64,000 nt of DNA, from contig JACKIU010000003.1 in the NCBI GenBank assembly GCA_020638295.1, positions 1-64,000 on the forward strand, read 5' to 3'. Position numbers and translations under genes: made by a program. Source of the DNA: Rhodospirillales bacterium (GTDB taxonomy: Bacteria; Pseudomonadota; Alphaproteobacteria; Micavibrionales; Micavibrionaceae). Within the stretch, counting starts at the first letter, position 1. Every line of letters starts with the position of its first letter. The notes under the pieces are model-generated. The model was not told the origin of the DNA. It made no database searches and saw only the letters and a list, made by a program, of their open reading frames with translations. Below are positions 50,974 to 60,286 of the stretch, piece after piece.

Positions 50974-52181
50974 TAGATCTTGACTCCGAGTTTTTCAGCG
51001 ATGGTGAAGATGTCTTTATCGCCGCGGCCGCTGAGATTCATCACGATGATGTGGTCTTTGGGCAAAGTGGGGGCGATTTTCATGATATGGGCCAGCGCAT
51101 GCGAGGATTCAAGCGCCGGGATAATGCCTTCAGTTTTGGAGAGAAACTGGAAGGCCTCCAAGGCTTCGTCATCGGTGACGGCGACGTAATCGACGCGCCG
51201 CTGGTCGAACAGCCAGGCGTGCTCAGGGCCAATGCCGGGATAGTCCAGCCCGGCGGAGATGGAATGGGCCTCCTGGATTTGGCCGTCCTCATTTTGCAGG
51301 AAATAGGAGTTCATGCCGTGCATGACGCCGGGCCGCCCGCCCGCCAGACTTGCGGCGTGTTTGTCGGTGTTCACTCCCAGCCCGGCGGCTTCAACGCCGA
51401 TCATCCTGACCTCAGGGTCGTCGAGGAACGGGTGGAACAGGCCCATGGCATTGGATCCGCCGCCGATGCACGCGACCAGCGTATCGGGCAGGCGGCCTTC
51501 TTTTTTCATGATCTGTTCGCGGGTTTCTGTGCCGATGATCGACTGGAAGTCGCGGACCATCATCGGGAACGGATGCGGGCCGTTGACGGTGCCGATCAGG
51601 TAATAGGTGTCGTGGACGTTGGTGACCCAGTCGCGCAGGGCTTCGTTGATGGCGTCTTTGAGGCTGCGCGAGCCGGATTCAACGGATATGACTTCGGCAC
51701 CGAGCAATTTCATGCGAAAGACGTTGGGTTTTTGGCGCTCGATATCCTTGGCGCCCATAAAGACGGTGCAGGGCAGGTCGAACAGCGCGCAGACGGTGGC
51801 CGTGGCCACGCCGTGCTGACCCGCGCCTGTTTCGCAAATGATGCGGGTTTTGCCCATACGCCGGGCGACGAGAATCTGGCCGAGGCAGTGATTGATTTTG
51901 TGTGCGCCTGTGTGGTTGAGTTCGTCGCGCTTGAGGTAGATTTTTGCGCCGCCCAGTGTTTCCGTGGCGCTTTTGGCGTAATAGAGCGGGGAGGGGCGGC
52001 CGACATAATCGCGCTGGAGGGTTTCGAGCTGGGCCCAAAAGGCGGGGTCGGCTTTGGCTTCGTTGTACGTCTTTTCCACCTCGAGGATGAGCGGCATGAG
52101 GGTTTCGGCGACATAGCGCCCGCCATAGGGGCCGAAATGGCCGCGTTCATCCGGTTGGTTTTTGTATGAATTTACGCTCAT
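50973..52181 (-). CDS. trpB: Tryptophan synthase beta subunit
   Basis: The PLP enzyme of 402 residues has the lysine in HTGAHKINH near residue 92, GGGSNAMGLFHPF for PLP phosphate binding and the C-terminal LSGRGDKDI. It joins indole with serine to make tryptophan. It starts seven bases after trpF and touches the GyrI-like gene. Confidence 0.98.
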   Translation of the reverse strand: MSVNSYKNQPDERGHFGPYGGRYVAETLMPLILEVEKTYNEAKADPAFWAQLETLQRDYVGRPSPLYYAKSATETLGGAKIYLKRDELNHTGAHKINHCLGQILVARRMGKTRIICETGAGQHGVATATVCALFDLPCTVFMGAKDIERQKPNVFRMKLLGAEVISVESGSRSLKDAINEALRDWVTNVHDTYYLIGTVNGPHPFPMMVRDFQSIIGTETREQIMKKEGRLPDTLVACIGGGSNAMGLFHPFLDDPEVRMIGVEAAGLGVNTDKHAASLAGGRPGVMHGMNSYFLQNEDGQIQEAHSISAGLDYPGIGPEHAWLFDQRRVDYVAVTDDEALEAFQFLSKTEGIIPALESSHALAHIMKIAPTLPKDHIIVMNLSGRGDKDIFTIAEKLGVKI

Positions 52182-52187
52182 GGGCGC

Positions 52188-52826
52188 TTATATAGCGTTT
52201 TTGACGGCGTCAATAAAGGCTTTAATTTTGTCGGGGTCCTTGATGCCGGGGGCGCTTTCGACGCCGGAGGAGACATCAACGGCCGTAGGGGAGAGCTGGG
52301 ACAGAGCTTCAGCCACATTTTCGGGGGTGAGGCCGCCGGAAAGCATCCATGGTTTAGCGAAGGTCCGGTCTTCAAGCAGGGACCAGTCGAAGCGCTGGCC
52401 GGTGCCGCCGGGCAGGGCGGCATTTTCAGGGCGGCTGTCAAAAAGCAGCCAATCAACGACGGGTTCGTAGTCTTTGACAGATTCGAAATCACCAGCTTCG
52501 TGGATTTTGATGGCTTTCATCACCGGCATGGCGAATTTGTCTTTAATTTGCTGTACGCGCTTTGGGCTTTCGCTGCCGTGGAGTTGCAGCATATCGAGTG
52601 GGACGATGCCGAGGATATGTTCCAGTTCTTCGTCTGTCGGGTCGACGAACAGGCCGACGGCTTTCACCCCTGTGGGCAGGGTGAGGCTCAGTTCCTTGGC
52701 GCTGTACGGGGCAATGTTGCGTGGGGAAGGCGGATAGAACACGAAGCCGACATAGCGCGCGCCGGCCTGCACGGCGGCTTCCAGGCTTTTCTGGGTCTTG
52801 ATGCCGCAAATTTTTACGTTCGTCAT
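52188..52826 (-). CDS. trpF: Phosphoribosylanthranilate isomerase
   Basis: The 212-residue barrel starts with VKICGIKT, carrying the catalytic Cys, and has the Asp in AVDVSSGVES and phosphate-binding LSGGLTPENV. It isomerises phosphoribosylanthranilate in tryptophan synthesis. It follows the membrane-protein gene directly (stop and start adjacent) and precedes trpB. Confidence 0.96.
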   Translation of the reverse strand: MTNVKICGIKTQKSLEAAVQAGARYVGFVFYPPSPRNIAPYSAKELSLTLPTGVKAVGLFVDPTDEELEHILGIVPLDMLQLHGSESPKRVQQIKDKFAMPVMKAIKIHEAGDFESVKDYEPVVDWLLFDSRPENAALPGGTGQRFDWSLLEDRTFAKPWMLSGGLTPENVAEALSQLSPTAVDVSSGVESAPGIKDPDKIKAFIDAVKNAI

Positions 52827-53768
52827 TTATGGCACGCTTTTGTTTTGCAGGGCGTGTTGGTAGTAATTTGACAGGACCGTCACGCCGATGATGGTCAGAA
52901 GCGGTTGGAAGTAAAACATCACGGGAATATTGATCAGAGTTTCTGTAATATGTTGCGTTGTGCTGCCTAAATCATAGGCCGCGATGACAGCTGTGCTTAT
53001 AAAGCCGACAACAAACGAATAGAGCAGCAAGAACAGAATGGTTTTTAGGCTCGCTCTGATACATCCGAAGAAGATCTTCCAGAAATAGCCGGTGGTAAGT
53101 CGGAAGGATTTTTTGAAGCTGATATTCGCATTGACGGCCTTGGCTGGAAAGAAAAAGCAAATTTTGTAAAAAATGTAGATCATGCCGGTGAAGGCGACCA
53201 GTGAGAATATCACCAAGGCCATACTGGCTTTTAGTCCAGCCTGAAAGCCCAGATACCAGCCGATAAGCGGGAAGATAACATTCATTAGTATCAACATGGC
53301 CATGAATTCGATTTCGTGGCGCTGTGGGTTTAAGACCTGCATTGGTTCGTATTGGCGTGATCCGAGCAAGACCAGTCGATGCCAGCTGATGGCCATTGTT
53401 GCGTAAAGATAGCCGATGAAGAGCTGTATGAGAAGCTGCCCCCAGACAATCGGGCTTGATAATGACATTTTGATAATGTTAGAAATCACGGTTTGGGCGT
53501 GTTCTTTTTTCTCTTCTTTGGAAAGGTCTGCGCCGCGGGAGGCTTCGAGGTCTTTGATGTTCTGGCGCGATTCTTCAGAAAACGCCGTGATTTCCTGTTC
53601 GAGATTTCCGCCTTCAACGTAGGTGAGTGCCAATGTTGCGATCAGGCAGATGATCAGGTAAGGAGCGATGCTTCCGACAAGGTTCCAAAATTCATATTGG
53701 TATTCCGCAATGAAGTCCCGAACGTTACTGACGGTGTCTTTGACTTTGAGGGTAGGGGTGAATTCCAT
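52827..53768 (-). CDS. Multi-pass membrane protein of unknown function
   Basis: The 313-residue product has about six membrane helices (near residues 32-50, 128-146, 165-185, 190-212, 235-260 and 275-300) and a charged soluble stretch at 55-110. Nothing in it matches a family I can name. It is inserted between pyrF and trpF in the otherwise standard block, and its stop directly abuts the trpF start. Co-transcription with pyrF and trpF is likely. Confidence 0.7.
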   Translation of the reverse strand: MEFTPTLKVKDTVSNVRDFIAEYQYEFWNLVGSIAPYLIICLIATLALTYVEGGNLEQEITAFSEESRQNIKDLEASRGADLSKEEKKEHAQTVISNIIKMSLSSPIVWGQLLIQLFIGYLYATMAISWHRLVLLGSRQYEPMQVLNPQRHEIEFMAMLILMNVIFPLIGWYLGFQAGLKASMALVIFSLVAFTGMIYIFYKICFFFPAKAVNANISFKKSFRLTTGYFWKIFFGCIRASLKTILFLLLYSFVVGFISTAVIAAYDLGSTTQHITETLINIPVMFYFQPLLTIIGVTVLSNYYQHALQNKSVP

Positions 53769-53785
53769 GAGGCGATTTTTCTAGT

Positions 53786-54496
53786 TTATAGTGCATTCAG
53801 TGAGTCAATAATCTCTTGTGCGGCTTTGGCTGGATCAGGCGCAGCTGTTATGGGGCGGCCGATGACCAGATGGGTGGCGCCAATTTGCACCGCTTCTTTG
53901 GGGGTCATGATCCGGTTTTGATCCCCTTTTGCACTCCCCAAGGGGCGAATGCCCGGCACCATGGTTTCAAATGAATCGGCGCAGCTTTGCCGGATGAGAC
54001 TGATTTCGTGCGACGAGCATACCACGCCGTCGAGGCCGCACGTTTCGGCCAGAAGGGCCATCTGAATGACCCGGTCAGGAAGTCCTTCCCTATAACCTAT
54101 TTTATACAATTCCTCTTCGGAAAGAGAGGTGAGAATTGTTACTGCGAGGAGCTTTGTCTGAGGCGAAGCGGTTTCACATGCCGCTTTGGCGGCTTCCATC
54201 ATGGCTTGGCCTCCGGCGGCATGGACGTTCAGGTAGGAAGGGGCGAAATTGGTGCAGATGGTGTGTACGGCGCCGGCGACCGTATTGGGGATATCGTGGA
54301 ATTTGAGGTCGATGAACAGGGCTGCATCAGGGGCGGCGTTTTGGACGGCTTCGATCCCCTGGGGGCCGAAGCTGCCTGCGAATTCCAGTCCGAGTTTTAA
54401 AGCGCCGGTGACAGGTCCGATTTGGGCGGCCCAGTTTTTGGCTTGTTCCAGATCGCTGGTGTCCAGCGCACAGAAGATACGTGTTTGGTTTTCCAT
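53786..54496 (-). CDS. pyrF: Orotidine 5'-phosphate decarboxylase
   Basis: The catalytic motif FIDLKFHDIPNTV near residue 65 has the required Asp-x-Lys-x-x-Asp array. The phosphate-binding C-terminus LVIGRPITAAPDP is intact. Length is 236 residues. It makes UMP from OMP. It begins three bases after lapA, in the block order ihfB-lapA-pyrF. Confidence 0.97.
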   Translation of the reverse strand: MENQTRIFCALDTSDLEQAKNWAAQIGPVTGALKLGLEFAGSFGPQGIEAVQNAAPDAALFIDLKFHDIPNTVAGAVHTICTNFAPSYLNVHAAGGQAMMEAAKAACETASPQTKLLAVTILTSLSEEELYKIGYREGLPDRVIQMALLAETCGLDGVVCSSHEISLIRQSCADSFETMVPGIRPLGSAKGDQNRIMTPKEAVQIGATHLVIGRPITAAPDPAKAAQEIIDSLNAL

Positions 54497-54499
54497 ACG

Positions 54500-54886
54500 C
54501 TATGTTATGGAGGAATTCCGGTCTTCAGGCAAGGCGGTGTTTTTGCCGTCCCTAGACGAAAGCGCGGGGAAGAGTTCCTGAGCCGGAGGATTTGGGGCGG
54601 TTTTTTCGCTCTTGTGTCCCAGCGTAGCGATTTCTTTTTCCAGCGCCTTGATGGTTTTGCGTTGCTGGCGTCCCCGGCGGCGGGTTGGGGCGGTATTCAA
54701 CCACATGGCGACAGCGCCGAGGAGAAACCCTGCGGCCATAAAGACAAGGGTTAGAAAATAAAGCGGCAGTTCAAGCGGCTCGTGAACGGGGCTGTAGTTC
54801 AGCGGTATAGTCTGGCGGTTGGAAACGGCAAAGGCCACAAGGGTGATGGCGATGATGAATCCGAAAATGGTGCGGATGAAGCCCAT
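54500..54886 (-). CDS. lapA: LapA-domain membrane protein
   Basis: Two membrane helices (residues 5-22 and 44-64) frame a short loop with NRQTIPLNYSP, as in the LapA/YciS family. A basic cytosolic tail with coiled-coil character (RRRGRQQRKTIKALEKEIA) and a Pro-rich end follow. In E. coli LapA works with LapB in controlling LPS synthesis; LapB is not adjacent here. It lies 38 bases after ihfB. Confidence 0.88.
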   Translation of the reverse strand: MGFIRTIFGFIIAITLVAFAVSNRQTIPLNYSPVHEPLELPLYFLTLVFMAAGFLLGAVAMWLNTAPTRRRGRQQRKTIKALEKEIATLGHKSEKTAPNPPAQELFPALSSRDGKNTALPEDRNSSIT

Positions 54887-54924
54887 ATCTTATGTCGTTT
54901 CTTATGCCGGTTTGTTGGCCGCGA

Positions 54925-55248
54925 TTAATACCAGGAATCTTCGCTTGAGGACGAATCATCGCTGCCGCTCTCGCCGTTGAGTCGTTCGCGTAGGCCTTTG
55001 CCGGTTTTGAAGAAGGGTAGGCGTTTGGCTTCAACATGGACAGATTCGCCGGTGCGTGGGTTGCGGCCCATGCGCGCATCGCGGCTTTTCACCGAAAATG
55101 CGCCAAATCCGCGAAGTTCAACGCGGTTGCCGTCAACGAGCGCTTGCGTGATTTCCTCAAAAATGGTGTCGACGATTTTTTCGATGTCGCGCAAATACAG
55201 ATGCGGGTTGCGTTCGGCTAAACGTTGAATGAGGTCTGATTTCGTCAT
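54925..55248 (-). CDS. ihfB: Integration host factor subunit beta
   Basis: A 94-residue HU/IHF core begins MTKSDLIQRLAE and has the DNA-bending arm RNPRTGESV with its Pro, then a Ser/Asp-rich tail to residue 107. IhfB pairs with IhfA to bend DNA. In most relatives it follows rpsA; here a 249-residue beta-rich gene on the other strand lies between them. Confidence 0.95.
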   Translation of the reverse strand: MTKSDLIQRLAERNPHLYLRDIEKIVDTIFEEITQALVDGNRVELRGFGAFSVKSRDARMGRNPRTGESVHVEAKRLPFFKTGKGLRERLNGESGSDDSSSSEDSWY

Positions 55249-55474
55249 CGTGCTTTCATCCTTTTCGCTTTGGGTATGAAGCGATAAATCTTTGCTTTAA
55301 AAAGCATTTATTCAAACTTGAATGATTCTACAGTGCCTTATTCTCAGGTCCAACGTCAAGTAAAACAAGACTCAAATGTTCCAATATCTTGAAATGTGCG
55401 CTTCTTCGCCGAATCTTTTTTTCATAAAATTTTAATTAATTTTCGCTAAAGTATATGCTAGGAAGGATAAAACG

Positions 55475-56224
55475 GTGTCCAAGAACGGTTTTTTTGTAAA
55501 TGGCGAAACGGAAATTGATCGCGCGACGGATGGTTATAAATTTTTCGAGCGGGTTTCGGATGCTGTCGACGGAAGTGAGTTGGCTGCCGAGGCCGGTGTT
55601 AATGTGACAAACGTTAGTGCTTATGGCGAAGTTTCCCTTGAAGGTACGGATTGTCAGAATGATGGATGTTTAGAGACGAATGTTTATGCAGGGGCTCAGG
55701 CTGGCCTGAACTCTGAAGCATATGCGGGAGGAAAAATTCATTATTCTCAGAGTGATGTCGATGGTTTCAGCCGAGGCGTTACCGGGGTTATGGAACTTCG
55801 GACTGGCGGCGGGTCGCGCGCACTCGTGGGGGTGGAGGCGGTCTATCAGAACCCAACTCCTGAAGCTGGAAAAGTTGATAATTGGAAAATGGGTGTTTCC
55901 GGCGGGTATGCTGATAACCAACTTGGTGGCGTTGCTTATGTGGCTTTGCAAGTTGATATTCGTGAAGGCACAAGCGGGATGACCGATGTTTTTGCGCGTG
56001 CGGCGGTGGGACCTGAAGGGCAGTCCGTACGCGTTGGGGTTGGGCATGATTTTTCTGAGCCAATCGGTAAGTCTGTTCTGGGTGCCGGGCTGGGGCGCGT
56101 TGAGGTCGGCGTGCAGTGCAACAGCGGCGATAATGCTTTGGTGAGTTCTCAGGATCAGGGATTTGGCGCAGGATTTGGCGGTCAGGGTTGTAATGTCGGT
56201 GTAACGGCAAAGTTCACTTTTTGA
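55475..56224 (+). CDS. Beta-rich hypothetical protein
   Basis: The start is GTG 55475 with GGAAGG at a good distance. The 249 residues alternate polar and non-polar with many Gly and Val (AGAQAGLNSEAYAGGKIHYS), the pattern of beta strands. They end VTAKFTF, an outer-membrane-type C-terminal signal ending in Phe. No signal peptide is present. In-frame stops exclude a longer start. It is an isolated gene on the opposite strand between rpsA and ihfB. An outer-membrane or secreted role is suggested only by the C-terminus. Confidence 0.6.
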   Translation: MSKNGFFVNGETEIDRATDGYKFFERVSDAVDGSELAAEAGVNVTNVSAYGEVSLEGTDCQNDGCLETNVYAGAQAGLNSEAYAGGKIHYSQSDVDGFSRGVTGVMELRTGGGSRALVGVEAVYQNPTPEAGKVDNWKMGVSGGYADNQLGGVAYVALQVDIREGTSGMTDVFARAAVGPEGQSVRVGVGHDFSEPIGKSVLGAGLGRVEVGVQCNSGDNALVSSQDQGFGAGFGGQGCNVGVTAKFTF

Positions 56225-56244
56225 TTGATGCAATGTAGTACTTG

Positions 56245-56273
56245 TAAAAAAAGCCGGGCATGGGCGCCCGGCT
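56245..56273 (-). terminator. Terminator of rpsA (bidirectional hairpin)
   Basis: AGCCGGGC at 56252-56259 pairs with GCCCGGCT at 56266-56273. A run of A at 56245-56251 gives the U-tail for minus-strand transcripts from rpsA. It may also weakly stop plus-strand transcripts from the beta-rich gene. Confidence 0.88.
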
Positions 56274-56298
56274 TTCGTTTGATTTTATTGTGAAGCGC

Positions 56299-58128
56299 TT
56301 AGTCTTCTTTTTTCTCTTCAGCCTTATCAGCTTTGGCATCTTCATCTTTTTTGGCGGTTTTTTTTGCCGGAGCTTTCTTGGCTGCCGGTTTTTTCGCCTT
56401 TTCTTCTTTTTTCTCTTCCGTACCTTTAGCATTTTCCTGCAGGGCTGCGCCAAGGATGTCACCCAAAGAGGCGCCGGATTCGGTTGAACCGAATTCTTTC
56501 ATCGCCTGTTTGTCTTCGTCCACTTCGCGGGCCTTGATCGACAAGCCGATCTTGCGGGATTTTTTGTCGAGCGTGGTGATTTTGGCATCGACTTTTTCAC
56601 CGACAGCAAAGCGGTCCGGGCGTTGCTCGGAGCGTTCGCGTGACAGGTCGGCCTTCTTGATGAAGCCCTTGATATTGTCATTGACGGAGACCTCGATGCC
56701 GCCGGAGGTGATTTCGGTGACGGTACAGGTGACAACAGCACCTTTTTTCACGCCATCCATTGCGCCTTCGAACGGATCGTTGGTGAGTTGCTTGATCCCC
56801 AGTGCCACGCGCTCCTTGTCGGCGTCGATTTCAAGGATTTTAACCTTGACTTTGTCGCCGGTTTTGTAGGCTTTGAGGGCTTCTTCGCTCTCGTCTTCCC
56901 AAGAAATGTCAGACAGGTGAACCATGCCGTCGATTTCATCATCCAGAGCCACGAACAGGCCGAATTCAGTGACGTTGCGCACTTCGCCTTCGAACTCATC
57001 GCCTTCTTTATGGCTGGCGGCGTAGGCTGTCCACGGGTTTTCCTGACATTGTTTCAGACCCAGAGAGATGCGGCGTTTGTCTTCGTCGACTTCCAGAACC
57101 ATGACTTCGACTTCTTCAGATGTTGAAACGATTTTGCCCGGGTGGACGTTTTTCTTGGTCCAAGACATTTCAGATACGTGGACCAGACCTTCGATACCAT
57201 CTTCCAGTTCAACAAACGCACCGTAATCAGCAATGTTAGTGATGCGGCCTTTGAGTTTGTTGCCAACCGGGAAGCGAGCGTTGATGTTTTTCCACGGATC
57301 GTCTTCGAGTTGTTTCATGCCCAGAGAGATGCGCTGGTTTTCTTCGTTGAAGCGGATAACCTGAACGTCGATGGTCTGGCCGACCTGCAAGCTCTCTGAA
57401 GGATGGTTGACGCGTTTCCATGAAATGTCGGTGACGTGCAACAGCCCGTCGACACCGCCGAGATCCACGAAGGCGCCGTAATCGGTGATGTTTTTGACAA
57501 CGCCTTGCAGGACCTGACCTTCTTTCAGCGTATCCATCAGATCGGAGCGGGCTTCGGCGCGGCTTTCTTCAAGAACGGCGCGGCGTGAAACTACGATGTT
57601 GCCGCGGGCGCGGTCCATTTTCAGGATCAGGAACGGTTGCGGCGTACCCATCAGCGGGGTGACATCGCGCACGGGACGGATATCGACCTGAGAGCCTGGC
57701 AGGAAGGCTACGGCGCCGCCGAGATCAACGGTAAAGCCGCCTTTGACGCGGCCGAAGATCACGCCGGTGACGCGCTCTTCTTTCTTATGAGATTCTTCAA
57801 GTTCAACCCATGCTTCTTCACGGCGGGCTTTTTCACGAGAGAGAACGGATTCACCGTCACGGTTTTCCATTTTCTCAACAAAGACTTCGACGACATCGCC
57901 GGCTTTGATTTCAGGATCTTCGCCGGGGCGTGAGAATTCCTGCAAGGGGATGCGGCCCTCAGATTTCAGACCGACGTCAATGATGGCGAAGTCTGAAGTG
58001 ACGGCGATGACAGTTCCGTTAACAACGGAGCCTGTGAAATTTTCCTGACCTTTGAGAGACTCATTTAAGAGGGCTTCAAAGTCCTTGGAATCGGTTTTGT
58101 CTTGTAGAGTTGCGGCAACACTGGCCAT
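56299..58128 (-). CDS. rpsA: 30S ribosomal protein S1
   Basis: Six S1 repeats span residues about 30-530 (for example TGSVVNGTVIAVTSDFAIID and GRITNIADYGAFVEL). The C-terminus is a long Lys/Ala/Glu-rich tail of about 60 residues, longer than in E. coli. S1 holds mRNA on the small ribosomal subunit. AAGGAAAA lies upstream of ATG 58128. It is preceded by cmk on the same strand and ends in a strong terminator. Confidence 0.97.
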   Translation of the reverse strand: MASVAATLQDKTDSKDFEALLNESLKGQENFTGSVVNGTVIAVTSDFAIIDVGLKSEGRIPLQEFSRPGEDPEIKAGDVVEVFVEKMENRDGESVLSREKARREEAWVELEESHKKEERVTGVIFGRVKGGFTVDLGGAVAFLPGSQVDIRPVRDVTPLMGTPQPFLILKMDRARGNIVVSRRAVLEESRAEARSDLMDTLKEGQVLQGVVKNITDYGAFVDLGGVDGLLHVTDISWKRVNHPSESLQVGQTIDVQVIRFNEENQRISLGMKQLEDDPWKNINARFPVGNKLKGRITNIADYGAFVELEDGIEGLVHVSEMSWTKKNVHPGKIVSTSEEVEVMVLEVDEDKRRISLGLKQCQENPWTAYAASHKEGDEFEGEVRNVTEFGLFVALDDEIDGMVHLSDISWEDESEEALKAYKTGDKVKVKILEIDADKERVALGIKQLTNDPFEGAMDGVKKGAVVTCTVTEITSGGIEVSVNDNIKGFIKKADLSRERSEQRPDRFAVGEKVDAKITTLDKKSRKIGLSIKAREVDEDKQAMKEFGSTESGASLGDILGAALQENAKGTEEKKEEKAKKPAAKKAPAKKTAKKDEDAKADKAEEKKED

Positions 58129-58239
58129 ATTTCGTTTTCCTTTTGGTTCGGGTTAAACTGTGCATCTCACCGCCCCTTATCATCCTTTGTTCTTAAAAAA
58201 GGGGCGATATGCACGTTTTGAAAGCGATGGGTGAATGCG

Positions 58240-58914
58240 CTAGAGCGTTAGGCGCTCTTTGGCTAGAGACACTGCTTTTTCAAGCATTTGACTGGCATCA
58301 AGATCGGAAGAATCTATAACGATTGCGTCGTCTGCCGGTTTCATGGGGGCGGTTTTTCGCTCCGCATCCCGCGTGTCTCTTTCACGCATATCCTTCAAAA
58401 CGGCCTCATAGGTAGCGGAAATGCCTCGGGATTGCAACTCTTTTAAGCGTCTTTTTGCGCGGACTTCCCTTGATGCGGTGATATAGAGCTTGAGCGGGGC
58501 GTTGGGGGTGATGACCGTGCCGATGTCACGGCCATCCAAAACTGCGCCTTTAAAGCCGCCTCCGGGGTTTTCAGCAAAGTCGGTCTGAATTTTGTTGAGC
58601 ACTTCGCGTACGCGCGGGTAAGCGGCGATTTTTGAGGCCTGCTGGCCGATTTGGTCTGTACGCAGAGCCGGATTGTCAAGCACGTCGGATGGCCGGGTGG
58701 CGTGGGCAATCTTTTTAGCGAGGATTTGCGCGCCGTCGCGCGCATCGTTTTCGTCCTGGGCGCTGAGGCCCGCGTCGTGAACTTCCAAAGCGGTGGCGCG
58801 ATAGAGCGCGCCGGTATCCATATGGGCAAAGCCGAGAAGCTCGGCAAGGCTGCGGGCCAATGTGCCTTTTCCACTGGCGGCCGGGCCGTCGATGGCGATG
58901 ATGTTTTTAGACAT
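58240..58914 (-). CDS. cmk: Cytidylate kinase
   Basis: The kinase has the P-loop GPAASGKGT near residue 10 and the CMP-binding segment DGRDIGTVI near residue 125. It phosphorylates CMP and dCMP. ATG 58914 (MSKNIIAIDG) is preferred over 58926 because it gives the family start. The gene overlaps aroA by eight bases and lies 111 bases before rpsA, the standard order. Confidence 0.96.
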   Translation of the reverse strand: MSKNIIAIDGPAASGKGTLARSLAELLGFAHMDTGALYRATALEVHDAGLSAQDENDARDGAQILAKKIAHATRPSDVLDNPALRTDQIGQQASKIAAYPRVREVLNKIQTDFAENPGGGFKGAVLDGRDIGTVITPNAPLKLYITASREVRAKRRLKELQSRGISATYEAVLKDMRERDTRDAERKTAPMKPADDAIVIDSSDLDASQMLEKAVSLAKERLTL

Positions 58915-60244
58915 TATGGTTTCCAATATCGCAGCCTAGCTCGTTCACCAGTTTGACGAAGTTGGGGAAGCTGGTGGCGATGGGGGCGCCATCGTCGATG
59001 GAGATGGGTTCATCGGTGACGCTGCCCAAGATGAGGAAGCTCATCGCGATGCGGTGATCGAGTGCGGTTTGAATGGTTGCCCCGCCTTTGGGCGGTTTGC
59101 CGGTGCCATGAATAGTGAGCCAGTCTTCACCCATTTCAAGGTTTACCCCGCAGGCTTTGAGGCCCTCGGCGACCATGAGCAGGCGGTCGCTTTCCTTGAC
59201 GCGGAGTTCGGCCAGTCCGGTCATTTTTGTGGTGCCTTCGGCGCAGCTTGCCGCCATGGCCAGAATCGGGAATTCGTCAATCATTGATGGGACGCGGGCC
59301 GGGTCGACGTCGATGCTTTTGAGGGGGCCGTTTCCTCGCACAATAATATCGGCAACCTCTTCTCCTGCCTGGGTGCGCTTATTGGTGAATTCAATATCAG
59401 CTCCCATTTCCTGAAGTGTGAGATACAGGCCGTTGCGGCGATCGCTGATCGCGATATTGGCCAGCGTGATTTCCGAACCATCATGCAAGACGGCAGCAAC
59501 GGCCGGGAAGGCGGCGGAGGAAGGGTCGGCCGGGACATCGATCGCGCCGGGCTGGAGGTCTTGCTGTCCGGTGACGCTGATTGCGCTCGCGCCGTCTTCC
59601 AATGTTTCGATTTGTACGTCGATGCCGAAAGCCGAAAGCATTTTTTCGGTGTGATCGCGGGTGGGTTTTTCCTCGATGACCGTGGTGGTGCCTCGCGCGT
59701 TGAGCCCGGCGAGCAAGATGGCGGATTTGACTTGCGCGCTGGCCACGGGCAAGCGGTATTCTATTGAAAGCGTATCTTCCGGACCTTGTACGGCGAGGGG
59801 GAGTTTATCCCCGTCGGTAGCTTCGAAGGTTGCGCCCATCATTTCGAGTGGCGTGATGACGCGGCGCATCGGGCGCTTTGACAGTGAGGCATCGCCGATA
59901 AAGGTGGCCTTGATCGGATGACCACCGACCAAGCCGATGAGCAAACGCGTTGATGTACCCGAATTGCCCATGTCGAGCGGGGCATCAGGTGTTTGCAAAT
60001 TGCCGATACCCACGCCCCAGGTGCGCCATAGACCGTCTGTGCCTTTTTCAATTTTTGCGCCGAGCTGGCGCATAGCCTGGGCGGTGCAGAGGACATCTTC
60101 CCCTTCAAGCAGGCCGGAAATCATGGTTTCACCGATGGACAGCGCGCCGAACATGAGGGCACGGTGGGAAATCGATTTATCGCCCGGAATGCGCGGGCGG
60201 CCTTTTAGGGCGGTGGTGGTTTTGCGGGAGATCAGTTCGCTCAT
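58907..60244 (-). CDS. aroA: 3-phosphoshikimate 1-carboxyvinyltransferase
   Basis: EPSP synthase of the shikimate pathway. The product begins MSELISRKTTT and has PGDKSISHRALM near residue 22, the second motif LGNSGT-like DMGNSGTSTRL and the C-terminal DHRIAMSFLI. Length is 445 residues from ATG 60244; a start at 60280 would add 12 residues with no clear ribosome-binding site. It leads the aroA-cmk-rpsA unit. Confidence 0.96.
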   Translation of the reverse strand: MSELISRKTTTALKGRPRIPGDKSISHRALMFGALSIGETMISGLLEGEDVLCTAQAMRQLGAKIEKGTDGLWRTWGVGIGNLQTPDAPLDMGNSGTSTRLLIGLVGGHPIKATFIGDASLSKRPMRRVITPLEMMGATFEATDGDKLPLAVQGPEDTLSIEYRLPVASAQVKSAILLAGLNARGTTTVIEEKPTRDHTEKMLSAFGIDVQIETLEDGASAISVTGQQDLQPGAIDVPADPSSAAFPAVAAVLHDGSEITLANIAISDRRNGLYLTLQEMGADIEFTNKRTQAGEEVADIIVRGNGPLKSIDVDPARVPSMIDEFPILAMAASCAEGTTKMTGLAELRVKESDRLLMVAEGLKACGVNLEMGEDWLTIHGTGKPPKGGATIQTALDHRIAMSFLILGSVTDEPISIDDGAPIATSFPNFVKLVNELGCDIGNHNV

Positions 60245-60286
60245 GCGCTTAGAGATACAGTTTCGCGCGCGGCGGTTCAACTGGTT

